From NCBI GenBank assembly GCA_016793885.1, contig JAEUHE010000178.1, forward strand, positions 1 to 64,000: a DNA stretch of 64,000 bases. The letters run 5' to 3'. A program made the position numbers and the translations under genes. A model generated the notes under the pieces. It saw only the letters and a list, made by a program, of their open reading frames with translations, was not told where the DNA came from and ran no database searches. Positions 18,593 through 28,024 of this stretch are shown piece by piece (the first letter of the stretch is position 1; every line of letters begins with the position of its first letter). This DNA is from Verrucomicrobiales bacterium. GTDB taxonomy: Bacteria > Verrucomicrobiota > Verrucomicrobiia > Limisphaerales > UBA11320.

Positions 18593-21500
18593 TCAGGGCG
18601 GAGAGACGACGCGGTAATAACGATTGCCCACAATCGGAGCCAGGTGTCGCTTCTCCAGCAGCACGTCCTCGGCGATCACATCGTCAGCCACATCCCTCCA
18701 TTCGACCGTCTCCAACTGATCGCACCACTGAAGGCGATACACCGCACCAGGCAACCCTCTCCACCGCACCAAACTCCCCTCGGGACTCGGCACTACCTCC
18801 ACGATGACCGGCTGCGGCACCTCCACCGATCCGAGGGTCACCCAGTCCATGCGACATTTCTTGAAGTTCGTTTCCGGCAGGAGCTTGGTGATGGTCGTGT
18901 CGCCATACCAGATCCGCGTGCCGCTATCGCTCAGAATCTGGACCTCGGTGGTGGGGAGCCAGGGAGCTGGCGGCAGTTCCACGATGGCTTCCGGGTTGAG
19001 ACCGCCGAGGAAGGCGGAGAGCAGCTGCGGTGAATCCCCAGGTTGTCCGGTCCAACGGTAGAGCCGAAAATCCTGCGGATAACGACCTGGCGCCGGCCCG
19101 GCAGGACCCGCGACGATCAGATAGTTAGTGCCCTCTCCTTCAATGCTCCTAATCCCGCGCCCAAATAGATCCAGCTCAATCGGAGGGCCAAACTGAGCCG
19201 AGCCCGGCGGGGCATCGCTGGCCGCCAAGGAGGCGAAGTTCAGGACCGTAATCACCAGGGCATGGGTGCGCCGATGTGCCGGAACCAACGGCGCCCGACA
19301 CGCGATGTACGCCACCTCCGAGGAACCAGGCGCCAGACACAGGCCTTCCAAGTTGAATCCGGACCCATCCTCCGCCTTGGGATCAACCCCCTCCGCCACG
19401 CTCACGGCCAAGCCATAGTAGTTCGGCCCCTTGCCATGCAGATTCCGCACATCCCAGTCCACTAAATCCTCCTTGAGATGATCATACCGACCGACATAGG
19501 TGAGACTCGTGGCAGCGCCGGCATCCACTAGGTCGGTAGCGAAGATCCGTCCCCGGTTGACCCGCACCTCCGCAATGTTGGCGTGCGAGTGGGCTCCCAT
19601 CCAGAACAGACGATTTCCAACCCGTGTCGATCCCTCGATGTCGACCTCGCGCGGTATTCCGTCCTCAATGTCCAATAAGCCGAGGAAAGGCGTCATGGGA
19701 AATCGGGACTGGGGCAGCCCCGAGCGATCTCGTTGATAGAGGCGGATCATTTGGTTCTCGTCGTCTCCCACCAGCATCCACCCATCCGCAAGAGGGATGA
19801 CGGTCGAACCGTCCCCAGCGCCCATCAGATACCGGGTGCGCTCCGATGCCATACCCGATGCGGCATAGTCGAAGGACTCACGGGCCAGCAGGCCCCCATC
19901 CCAGGCCTCGACGGTCAGACGCGCGTAACCCACTCCCGAAGGCTGGATGCGCAGTCGCCACTGTCCTCCCGGCGCGGCCTCCAAGGTGAGACCGTCGGCC
20001 GACACAACCGTCGGCGCATCGCTCGCTACCGTCACGCGAAGCTGCGCGCTTTCCGACTCGTTGTCTGAAACCGAGAAGAGAACTGAAGGATTGGTGGGAT
20101 CACCCAGGGCCCCACAAATCGGGTCAATCTTGGAAATGACGGGCGGTGTGTTGTTGGCGGCTCCGGGAGTTAGTAAACCGCCGGCGGGCAGGTTGGTGCT
20201 CGAGAGGGACCGATCGTAACGCAGACCGGCAGGATCGCTGGATCGAAGATCTCCAAAATACCAGGCCGTGGCCTCGTTGGGCAGGTTGTTGCCGTAGAAC
20301 CGGGTCGCGGCATCCGGCGGGTTGCTGACCAGGTCAGCGAGCACGACGCCATAGGCTAGGTCACCCAGCACTTCGCCGCGCCAGGCTATGGAGTCCAGGA
20401 TCGAACTGCGCTTAGGAAGCCCTTCCAGAACTCCGTTGTCGCCATTGTCCCAATCGTCGTCTTCATCCACCTCCCCGCTGGCGGCGAGGAGTAGGAGTGA
20501 GAATGAACCGTTAGGGAAAGAACCACCGGTAGCCTCCCCCGATCGCGGCAGTGGGAAAATCCCCGTGGCAGGATCGACCGGAACAGGGTCCCGGGCCGAG
20601 GTGATCCACAGCAGCCCATTGGTACCCAACTGAGTCCCCGTGAGGGAGAGAACCCGGCGAGCGGTTCCAAGATTGCGCGTGGCTTCACTTTCTATCACCA
20701 CCAGGTAGATGTTGCGCAGAACCGCGCCCGGCGTGCCGCGCAATTCGACGAACTCCTGATCCTGATCAGCTCCCAAGGGATTGACGACAACCTCGTTCAA
20801 CAACAGGAAATCATTTTCTTGAACCTCGAACTCAACCGCGGGCACCAGCGCATCCTTGAAGCGGCCATCCTGAGTTTCGGTGACTCGGTGATGGAGCCTC
20901 AGCTCCCGGACCGAGACGTCCACTTCCAGGTTTTCCACCGCCCGAACCCAGATAGCGTGAGGCTCCGTGCTGGTCAGGCGCAGCGAGCGATGCGTCCCAT
21001 AGGTCGCTCCCCGATCGATGCTTAACTCGAGGCCGGGATCCGCCTGGATCTCCAGATCCACCTCACCGGTTGGAGTCACAGAAAGAGCCACGCGATACTG
21101 GCTGGTGCCACCCGCCTCGGCCAGCGGAGGGAGATCGGGGGGGACCTGCACCACCACGCCGGGAGCAGTAGGCGCACCGAAATTCGAGGCGCCAATATGG
21201 TTCAGCTGGGCGTTGGCCAAAGCGATCGGGTAGGTCCTGGAAGCCTCAGCCAAGGAGAAAGGCGGACTCAAGGAGTTGATCTCGCTCGCCGCCCAATCCG
21301 TCGCCTTGAAGGTGGTGGAGTTGTTGAGCCGGGCAATCCAGGTCGGCGTAAACCCGAGCGAGACGACCGTTCCACCCGCGGTTGCTCGGCTGCCCGGCAG
21401 CCCCGCGCGACGAAAGTTCAGCAGCCCATAGGCGATGTCGCCCAGGCCGTCGACGTCCAGAATGCCCACGGAGTCGTAGATAGCCGCCTGCTTCAAGGCC

Positions 21501-22048
21501 TCTCCATCCAGGACACCGTCATCGTCCGCATCCAGGTCATCCCCAATAAGGATGTCCGTGTCGCTCTGGACCAGCAGGAACGTGAGCGAGGCGTTCTCAA
21601 TGTCAGTCTGGGATCCCTCGCCTCGATGCCGCACAGTGCTGTCGCCCCCATGTCCCCATCCCGGTTCGGGCCCCGTCTGCTCGATCCGAGCGGCCGCAGA
21701 ATGCACCGGATAGCCGTGTCCATTCTGAAGCAGCACCAAGAGCCCGTTGCCGCCCACGCGTCGCCCCGACAGATCGAAAATGTCCTGCACCGTGCCGGGA
21801 TTATTGGCCGCGTCCCCTTCCAGGCCCAGCAAGTAGGTACCCTCCGGAAAAGCACTGTTGGGAACCCCGCGGAGTTCAATCCATTCATTGGGGGCATCAG
21901 CGCCGGGAGGGTTGAAGAAGATCTCGTTGATGAAAAACGACTCCGCACGACCAAGTGGCACCCCACCAAGACCTTGGACCGCGCAGACAAGCGCCCAAAG
22001 CACCCGCCAACGCGTCACGACTAAGGCACTCTCAGAAAACCACCTCAT
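18593..22048 (-). CDS. Exported lamin-tail-domain and DUF3616-like protein
   Basis: 1151 residues with a signal peptide (cleavage near GRAES). Two related modules near the N-terminus and near 410-560 resemble lamin-tail domains (FFINEIFFNPPGADAPNEW and LLNEVVVNPLGADQDQEF, each followed by 'WIELRG/FVELRG'). Residues about 740-1080 resemble DUF3616, with propeller-like character (GWMLVGDDENQMIRLY, DIEGSTRVGNRLFWMGAHSH, FNLEGLCLAPGS). The last 60 residues (AVYRLQWCDQLETVEW...NRYYRVVSPP) form the shared C-terminal module. Lamin-tail proteins in bacteria are usually extracellular and sometimes accompany nucleases or phosphatases; no catalytic domain is apparent here. Confidence 0.8.
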   Translation of the reverse strand: MRWFSESALVVTRWRVLWALVCAVQGLGGVPLGRAESFFINEIFFNPPGADAPNEWIELRGVPNSAFPEGTYLLGLEGDAANNPGTVQDIFDLSGRRVGGNGLLVLLQNGHGYPVHSAAARIEQTGPEPGWGHGGDSTVRHRGEGSQTDIENASLTFLLVQSDTDILIGDDLDADDDGVLDGEALKQAAIYDSVGILDVDGLGDIAYGLLNFRRAGLPGSRATAGGTVVSLGFTPTWIARLNNSTTFKATDWAASEINSLSPPFSLAEASRTYPIALANAQLNHIGASNFGAPTAPGVVVQVPPDLPPLAEAGGTSQYRVALSVTPTGEVDLEIQADPGLELSIDRGATYGTHRSLRLTSTEPHAIWVRAVENLEVDVSVRELRLHHRVTETQDGRFKDALVPAVEFEVQENDFLLLNEVVVNPLGADQDQEFVELRGTPGAVLRNIYLVVIESEATRNLGTARRVLSLTGTQLGTNGLLWITSARDPVPVDPATGIFPLPRSGEATGGSFPNGSFSLLLLAASGEVDEDDDWDNGDNGVLEGLPKRSSILDSIAWRGEVLGDLAYGVVLADLVSNPPDAATRFYGNNLPNEATAWYFGDLRSSDPAGLRYDRSLSSTNLPAGGLLTPGAANNTPPVISKIDPICGALGDPTNPSVLFSVSDNESESAQLRVTVASDAPTVVSADGLTLEAAPGGQWRLRIQPSGVGYARLTVEAWDGGLLARESFDYAASGMASERTRYLMGAGDGSTVIPLADGWMLVGDDENQMIRLYQRDRSGLPQSRFPMTPFLGLLDIEDGIPREVDIEGSTRVGNRLFWMGAHSHANIAEVRVNRGRIFATDLVDAGAATSLTYVGRYDHLKEDLVDWDVRNLHGKGPNYYGLAVSVAEGVDPKAEDGSGFNLEGLCLAPGSSEVAYIACRAPLVPAHRRTHALVITVLNFASLAASDAPPGSAQFGPPIELDLFGRGIRSIEGEGTNYLIVAGPAGPAPGRYPQDFRLYRWTGQPGDSPQLLSAFLGGLNPEAIVELPPAPWLPTTEVQILSDSGTRIWYGDTTITKLLPETNFKKCRMDWVTLGSVEVPQPVIVEVVPSPEGSLVRWRGLPGAVYRLQWCDQLETVEWRDVADDVIAEDVLLEKRHLAPIVGNRYYRVVSPP

Positions 22049-22196
22049 GCGTCGACGACAACAGAACCCGCCCCATACATCGGTCCTGGGAAGGCCGGGT
22101 TAACCTCGGAAAGAGGCGGCTAACCCCGGCCTGCCCCTGCGACAGAAAGGAGAGCACACTCACCCAAGGCGGAGCGAGCCAGAAATGACCCGAGGA

Positions 22197-23918
22197 TTAG
22201 AGGATTGCCGGCTCACCCATGATGGGAGTGCCATCTAGCTGAGAAGTCCCGCCCACGGCCAGGGCTTCGCGCTTGTCGGTGTAGCCGGGGATGATGCGTT
22301 CGAGTTGGGCTTGCGTGGAGCCAAGGTGGTCGCGAATGATCTTTCCGAGCACGCTCCGATAGTCATAGGCACGCTTCAGATAGCGATTATCGACGCCGAA
22401 CATGGAGCCATCCCCAATACCAGTTTGGTTGGGAGGACCGGGAATCCACTTCACCACGTCGTTGGGATGACACCCGAACACTCCAGAGCGACCCTGGCCA
22501 TAGCCACTCACACTGCCGCCCGCGACCCACATGAGTCCCGCTTCGGCATGGTCCGTGCCTTCATCGGAATTCTGAACCGTCGTACGCCCGAACTCCGTCA
22601 ATGTCACCACCACCACGTTCTTCCACTGAGCGCGGTCGGCGTAACGGGTGAAATACTTGCGCAGGGCATAAATGGCCCAGCCTATGCGACGCTGCAGGTT
22701 GGCATGCGAACCGGTGGCTCCGCCCTGGTTGGAGTGCGTGTCAAAGCCATCCAACTGAGTTCCGGCCACAATCGCATCGGTCTTGTTGAGGATCAGCGCC
22801 GCGGCCTTCAAATTGGTGAAGAACTCTTCCGATGTCGTACCGGGGGGCACGACATACTTTTGAGCATCCTTGGGAGCCCCGGCACCCGGGCGAACCCAGC
22901 CGCCATTGATCTCGTCTCGCGTGGGGAAAAGGTAGTAACCCTGATTGCCGTTGGCTTCATACCAATCCCGGTCCCCATCCGTGATCCCGTCGTCCCGAAA
23001 CGTGTTTCCCGCCTCATTGAAGCCGGGCCGCAAGTCCTCGAAGATCGAGAGGGTCTGACTCAGATTCTCATGCTGAAGGTGCAACATCTCGCGCTCGCGC
23101 TTCGGCGTGTACGGGAGTCGATTCAGCTCCTTGAGGAACTCGGCACTCTTTCCGGCTCCAGAGAGGCCCGGAACACCCAGCAGCGAATAGCGGTCGGTGT
23201 CGGTGAGATTGGTCATCGCAGCGCCAGAACCCCGAAGGATCATGGGCAGGGATCGCTGAACCGAAACGCCGGTCAAGGGCGACGTCTGGGCCAATCCCGA
23301 CTCGACCATGGCCCGGTAGAACACCCCATCCCGAACGGTGTTGCTGAAAGGCGCGCCATTCTCCCAAAAATTCTGGGAATCGAAGTGGGAGCGCGATTGC
23401 TTGGGATAACCAACCCGGTGAATCAAGGCCAGCTGGCCGTCGTTGTAAACCGGAGCCAAAAACTTGAGGCTGGGATGTAGAGCCGCGAAGCCGTTCCCCA
23501 AGGAGATCGCCTTGTCGTAGCTGTAAACCGGATCCGTCGATAACCGCGCGGTGCCCGCAGCATCGCGGGCCAACGTCGCATCGAAGCACGGCCGGCCGGA
23601 CACATCATAATTTGCCCCTGCCGCAGTGTCTTTGGCGATGCCAATGTCGGGCCGGGTGAGATCCGGGGAGGCGACCGTACCCATGTTGTAATAGGCGCGG
23701 TCCTGAACTGGGATCACCGAGTTCAACGCATCGTTCGCCCCCCGCAAAAAAATGAAGAGCACCTTTTTGCCATTGAGGCCGATGTTCCCCTCCGCCAGAG
23801 CCTGACGAACGAAGGGAGGGATATCCACGAGGGTGGAAAGCGCCACCCCCAAGCCGCTCTTGACCGAAAGATCCAAGAAGGAGCGCCGGGTGATTAAGTT
23901 CAGAGACTTGTCACTCAT
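22197..23918 (-). CDS. DUF1501 family protein, partner of DUF1800
   Basis: 573 residues. The leader TRRSFLDLSVKSGLGVALS is twin-arginine-like. Family motifs include VLFIFLRGANDALNSVIP, HRVGYPKQSRSHFDSQNFWE, VVVTLTEFGRTTVQNSDEG and the C-terminal YDYRSVLGKIIRDHLG. The ATG lies six bases after the stop of the DUF1800 gene, so the two form an operon, as is usual for this pair in many phyla. Both products are exported; their joint function is unknown. This copy is clearly different from the solitary DUF1501 at 11514-12968. Confidence 0.9.
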   Translation of the reverse strand: MSDKSLNLITRRSFLDLSVKSGLGVALSTLVDIPPFVRQALAEGNIGLNGKKVLFIFLRGANDALNSVIPVQDRAYYNMGTVASPDLTRPDIGIAKDTAAGANYDVSGRPCFDATLARDAAGTARLSTDPVYSYDKAISLGNGFAALHPSLKFLAPVYNDGQLALIHRVGYPKQSRSHFDSQNFWENGAPFSNTVRDGVFYRAMVESGLAQTSPLTGVSVQRSLPMILRGSGAAMTNLTDTDRYSLLGVPGLSGAGKSAEFLKELNRLPYTPKREREMLHLQHENLSQTLSIFEDLRPGFNEAGNTFRDDGITDGDRDWYEANGNQGYYLFPTRDEINGGWVRPGAGAPKDAQKYVVPPGTTSEEFFTNLKAAALILNKTDAIVAGTQLDGFDTHSNQGGATGSHANLQRRIGWAIYALRKYFTRYADRAQWKNVVVVTLTEFGRTTVQNSDEGTDHAEAGLMWVAGGSVSGYGQGRSGVFGCHPNDVVKWIPGPPNQTGIGDGSMFGVDNRYLKRAYDYRSVLGKIIRDHLGSTQAQLERIIPGYTDKREALAVGGTSQLDGTPIMGEPAIL

Positions 23919-23924
23919 AACAAA

Positions 23925-26444
23925 TTATTGTTCTTCGAAGCGTGGAGAGATCATCAACAGGGAAACCATGGAGCGGACGCGCGTGTCGTAGGCCAAGGTG
24001 TCCACTCCCAGAAGATTGAACGGCGAGGCGGTCAGACCGTCGTCGGACTGGTTCAGGAACCGAACCATGGATGCTTGATAGTCCAACAGATTCCCGGCCC
24101 CCTCCCCCGGAAAGAGGCGATCTAAGAAGAATTGAGCGACCTGCCCGGGATCACTCCAGGATGCCGCCGGAAGTTTCGCCTTCAGTAAGGACACAGGATC
24201 GGAAAGGTTGCGGTTTCCTCCGCTGATACCATCCGACTTCTGCGCATCGCCCGGCCCCATCAAGAAGCTTTGGACAAAGTGCGCGCGCTCGGCCAGGGTG
24301 CCGCCGCTGATCCACCCCGCCCCCGCTTCGGGATAGCCATCCGGCTCCACGCGACTGAACAGACGCATCACTCCCATGCGCGTCAGCGGAGAGGTCGAAG
24401 CGCTGGCGCTGCGGCCCGAAATCGAAAAACCATCGGTTGAGGCTGAGAAATTGCCATTGCCGAGGTCCGCTCGCAGTGCACGAATCGCGCTCACGCAGAA
24501 TTCCAGAGGGGTCTTTACCTTCTGCATCGATCCGCCATTCTTGCGGAACAGCTCGGAGTTAAAGATGGTGCGTAATACCGACCGGATCTGCCCCTTCGGA
24601 TTGCCATTCTCCCAAGCCAGCATGCATTCATGCACCAGCTTTCCCTCGGCGGATAAATCCGGATCGCGATAGTCATACTCCCCATGCACGAATCCGTCGT
24701 GGATGAAGAGCCGACAGAACTTCACGCTGATGAACTCGGCCGTAAACGGTTGGTTCGCCAGATGGTTCACCACATCGTAGCCATCTTTCACCCCATCATT
24801 CCCCGATCGGGCAGGCAGCCGCAGCTCGTAGTTTCGTCCCGCCCAGGGAGGCCCAAACCGCTCCGGAACGACTTTCCCAGGGAAGATAACCTTTTCTTTC
24901 AGGTTGTGGCGATTGGTGCGGAAGCCGAAACTCCAGACTCCGACCAGATTCGAGATCGACCCCAGGGCGACCGCGTTGGTCAACGTGCTGTCCAGCTTGT
25001 TGGTGGTCTGAGGAGCAAATGGATCGCCCACGTTCTGCGGGTCCACCAAGCGGATCGACCAGCCAGTCCAGGCCCGGGAAGTGGCGACGATATCCTTCTG
25101 ATCGTAGCCGTTGTCCACTCCGAAGGTATAAAGCTCCAGCAGCTCGCGTGAGTAATTCTCGTTGGCAATATTGTTTCCATCCCCTCGGCTGTTTACCGTG
25201 TCCAGATAGATGATCTGGGCGGGACTTTCCGCGCTGATCTGAAGAAGTTCGCGGAAGGTGCAATCCGGCTTCAAGAGGGCGCTGCGCCAGCGGGAGATCT
25301 CGCGGAACTCCAGCCGAGTCGCCTCCCGATCCCGCCAAGCCCCGCCATCATAATAGCGATCCAGATACTCCGAAGACTTGGAGTGCTCAGTGACGAAGTG
25401 ATTCTCAAAGAACTGCGTCAGAACCTCCAGCAACTGCCGCTTGCTCTCGACCGCGTGCAAGACGAACCAGCTTCTCAGGATGGACACATCCGCCTGGCCC
25501 GAGGTGAGCAGTGAGTAGGCTTCCGATGCCAAAGGGCGGACCGGCCGAATCGGCCGAGTGGAATTCACCGACGTCCCCCCCGAGCACCGGAGGGTGAGAG
25601 TGACGTCCTGGTTGGTGGTGTAATACCAATAGCTCAGGGTGTAGGTCTGATTGACCTGAAGCCCCGTCAAATTCTGATACAGCGCGTTAGCTGAACCGCT
25701 CCCGGCCGCCGTCGCCACCAACAGCAAGCACTGGTTGCCCGAGTGCCCGACGTTTGTAACCAAGGTGGATTGGGCGAAGTTAGCGGTCGCCACCCAACGA
25801 GGGGCCAAAGCGCTCTCGAAGCTGCCATTTTGAACAAACGACGTGCCAACCTCCGCTTGCGTGCCCCGCACGAGCTTCACATCATCCAACAGGACCGAGC
25901 CCGGGCCGCTGAGATAGAGATAGAGCCGGGCGGCAGTGACCACCCCGGTCTCCGTAACATAGATCCACCCCGTTTTGGGCGGAAGCTGATCCATGTCTTC
26001 AGTGAGCCCTTCGGGGGCCAGCTGTTCCTCGATATAGGCTTGAGGCCCAATTGGCGAGGGTCCCGTCAGAATGCGATCGAGCTCATCCGGCGTGGGACCA
26101 TAGGCCAGACGGTTCAGCACATTGGCGGTCAGCAGCGCCTCATCGCTCAGAGGCTCCACCCCGAGCCGGAAAAACTCGGAATCCAGGTCACTCGATCCGC
26201 TCCAGGAGGAACTCGACACCTCGCCCGCCGAGTCGGCGATAAATGGTCCCAAGGCAGTTTCGGATCTCTCGATGCGGTAGGATTTGGCCGCAGGATACGG
26301 AGCCCATTCGAGTCGAACCTGGGAGTTGGTTCGGCTGAACCGACTCACTGTCAACGGTTCAGATGCGATGCTCGATAGCGCAGCGAGAAAGGGCAGCTGC
26401 ACGGTCAAGCCTAGCAGGACAAGTGAAGCACGCATAGTGGACAT
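23925..26444 (-). CDS. DUF1800 family exported protein with FN3-like and CBM-like inserts
   Basis: 839 residues from ATG 26444, which begins a signal peptide (MSTMRASLVLLGLTVQLPF). Residues about 30-95 are FN3-like (VRLEWAPYPAAKSYRIERSE...FFRLGVE), similar in style to the C-terminal module of neighbouring proteins. The DUF1800 core starts with NRLAYGPTPDELDRI and resumes after an inserted carbohydrate-binding-like domain (SFVQNGSFESALAPRWV, about 200-300). Core landmarks are FENHFVTEHSK, YSRELLELYTFGVDNGY, FISVKFCRLFIHD and RLFSRVEPDGYPEAGAGW. It is first in the DUF1800-DUF1501 operon. The molecular function of the family is not known. Confidence 0.88.
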   Translation of the reverse strand: MSTMRASLVLLGLTVQLPFLAALSSIASEPLTVSRFSRTNSQVRLEWAPYPAAKSYRIERSETALGPFIADSAGEVSSSSWSGSSDLDSEFFRLGVEPLSDEALLTANVLNRLAYGPTPDELDRILTGPSPIGPQAYIEEQLAPEGLTEDMDQLPPKTGWIYVTETGVVTAARLYLYLSGPGSVLLDDVKLVRGTQAEVGTSFVQNGSFESALAPRWVATANFAQSTLVTNVGHSGNQCLLLVATAAGSGSANALYQNLTGLQVNQTYTLSYWYYTTNQDVTLTLRCSGGTSVNSTRPIRPVRPLASEAYSLLTSGQADVSILRSWFVLHAVESKRQLLEVLTQFFENHFVTEHSKSSEYLDRYYDGGAWRDREATRLEFREISRWRSALLKPDCTFRELLQISAESPAQIIYLDTVNSRGDGNNIANENYSRELLELYTFGVDNGYDQKDIVATSRAWTGWSIRLVDPQNVGDPFAPQTTNKLDSTLTNAVALGSISNLVGVWSFGFRTNRHNLKEKVIFPGKVVPERFGPPWAGRNYELRLPARSGNDGVKDGYDVVNHLANQPFTAEFISVKFCRLFIHDGFVHGEYDYRDPDLSAEGKLVHECMLAWENGNPKGQIRSVLRTIFNSELFRKNGGSMQKVKTPLEFCVSAIRALRADLGNGNFSASTDGFSISGRSASASTSPLTRMGVMRLFSRVEPDGYPEAGAGWISGGTLAERAHFVQSFLMGPGDAQKSDGISGGNRNLSDPVSLLKAKLPAASWSDPGQVAQFFLDRLFPGEGAGNLLDYQASMVRFLNQSDDGLTASPFNLLGVDTLAYDTRVRSMVSLLMISPRFEEQ

Positions 26445-26589
26445 CAGTGGATCAGGTAATACGGATGTTAAACTGTCGCAAGTGATATTTGGATGCAAGT
26501 GACATTCTTGGCTCTTTGCGGTGCAAGAATGGAGTGGGCATGGGCCGACCAGGACGGCAGAGTTGGTCGGCCCCTAATCCGGTGCCTTC

Positions 26590-27528
26590 ATGCCAGAAAA
26601 CGTTCCAGTTTCAAGACAGACGCAGCCTCAACCCGGCCGGCTGTCGCTGTCCACCCGAGGGGTGATCGCGGTGGTCCTGGGGGCGGCGGGCATCGGTTTG
26701 GCCCCGATCTGGATCCGGCACAGCCAGCTCGGACCTTTTGCGACGGCTGCCCACCGAATGCTCCTGGCCGCACCGTTTCTCTACTTGTGGAGCGTGCTCG
26801 AACGTCCCAGGGTGCCGGATCAACGTCCCGCCCTGACCTCATCGGACTGGAAATGGCTCTTCGCCGCCGGCTTTTTCTTCGCCGGAGACATGGCCCTCTG
26901 GAACTGGTCGCTCCATCTGACCACGGTGGCCAATTCGACCCTCATCACCAATCTGACGCCACTTCTGGTGATGATCGCCGCCCGGATCTTCCTGGGGGAA
27001 ACGGTCAGGCGGGCTTACTTTTTCGGCATGCCGGTCGCCTTCCTGGGAGCCCTGTGCCTGGTAGGCTCTAGCTCGGTGTATAGGCCCGAGCATTTAAAAG
27101 GGGATCTCATCAGCGCGTTGGCGATCGTTTTTTACGCCGGCTACCTTTTGACACTGCGCCAGCTTCGCCAGAGGCTCTCATCGGCACAGGTGCTCTCCGC
27201 TTCAGGACTCGTCAGCTGCGTGATCCTGTTTACCATCGCCTTCACGGCGGAAGAGCAGATCCTTCCCGCGGCTGGCGCGGGATGGCTGCCGCTGCTGGGC
27301 CTGGCGCTGATCAGTCACGTCGGCGGACAAGGCTTGATCGCCTACGGCTTCGGTCATGTTCCTGCCGCCGTGGGCTCTCTCATCCTCCTCGTACAGCCCG
27401 TGGTGGCGACGTTTCTGGCGTGGTGGCTTCTGGGCGAGAAGTTGGGATCCGTGGAGATTCTGGGGGCAGTCCTGGTATTAGCCGGCATCGTCATCACCAC
27501 GATGCCTAGCAGAAATCCAAGGCAGTAG
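26590..27528 (+). CDS. EamA-family (drug/metabolite transporter) permease
   Basis: 312-residue inner-membrane protein with about ten hydrophobic helices in two EamA repeats (about 25-155 and 170-305). Typical features are the PIWIRHSQLGPFATAAHRM region in repeat 1, ANSTLITNLTPLLVMIAARI after helix 4, and AAVGSLILLVQPVVATFLAWW with LLGEKLG in repeat 2. Family members export amino acids, nucleosides or other metabolites; the substrate cannot be predicted. It is transcribed divergently from the DUF1800 gene. Confidence 0.88.
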   Translation: MPENVPVSRQTQPQPGRLSLSTRGVIAVVLGAAGIGLAPIWIRHSQLGPFATAAHRMLLAAPFLYLWSVLERPRVPDQRPALTSSDWKWLFAAGFFFAGDMALWNWSLHLTTVANSTLITNLTPLLVMIAARIFLGETVRRAYFFGMPVAFLGALCLVGSSSVYRPEHLKGDLISALAIVFYAGYLLTLRQLRQRLSSAQVLSASGLVSCVILFTIAFTAEEQILPAAGAGWLPLLGLALISHVGGQGLIAYGFGHVPAAVGSLILLVQPVVATFLAWWLLGEKLGSVEILGAVLVLAGIVITTMPSRNPRQ

Positions 27529-27594
27529 GATTTCCCGGTCACGAGAAACCCGCGCCCTTCTCCGCTGTGCTGCGCCCGGAAGAGTCGGGGAATC

Positions 27595-27630
27595 GATTAC
27601 GATTACGATTACGATTACGATTACGATTAC
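27595..27630. repeat. Six tandem copies of GATTAC
   Basis: Six perfect head-to-tail hexamers lie in the 496-base gap 27529-28024, which otherwise holds no recognisable gene. A nine-G run follows at about 27646. Two GATTAC-like units also occur near 53784-53796. It is probably a slippage-prone simple repeat. Confidence 0.9.
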
Positions 27631-27913
27631 GATGGCGAGGCGAAGGGGGGGGGAAGCCCCCAAGCATGCTGGGGTTCATAGAAAGGCGTGTCGCCCCTTT
27701 ATGGACCGCGCGTGGCATGCCACCGCTTTTCCTACACGCTGCGGCAATCCCCGTCGCCCCCTCGCCTAATCAGGTGACTTCGTAGCAATCAATAATAGGC
27801 ATCCTGCCTACCGTCCGATGCTATCTCTTGAGGTTGTAGGCCGTGCTCACCAGGGTCCACTCCAGTTTCAAGCAAACTGACAGCGGATCGGCTCTTTTCC
27901 GCAGGAAAAATAT

Positions 27914-28012
27914 CTAGCAGCCTGTCGCGACGTTTCCTACGTCATGCTCTAGAACGAATGAGGCTCAACGCCGGACTCACGTCCGGTCGGGACAAGTCCG
28001 AAAGGCTGCTAG
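27914..28012. repeat. Structured palindromic element downstream of the delta-60 gene
   Basis: Outer arms CTAGCAGCCT (27914-27923) and AGGCTGCTAG (28003-28012) are perfect 10-bp inverted repeats. They enclose a small hairpin CCGGAC-TCAC-GTCCGG (27971-27986). The element begins 12 bases beyond the stop codon of the minus-strand gene at 28025-30406, so it may act as a 3' stabiliser or terminator. A REP-like repeat is the alternative. Confidence 0.55.
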
Positions 28013-28024
28013 CTGAATCAAGAG

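Noticed and set aside
27595-27630. Telomere-like or replication-origin repeat
   Set aside because: There are only six hexamers, with no dnaA-box cluster, no replication genes and no linear end nearby.
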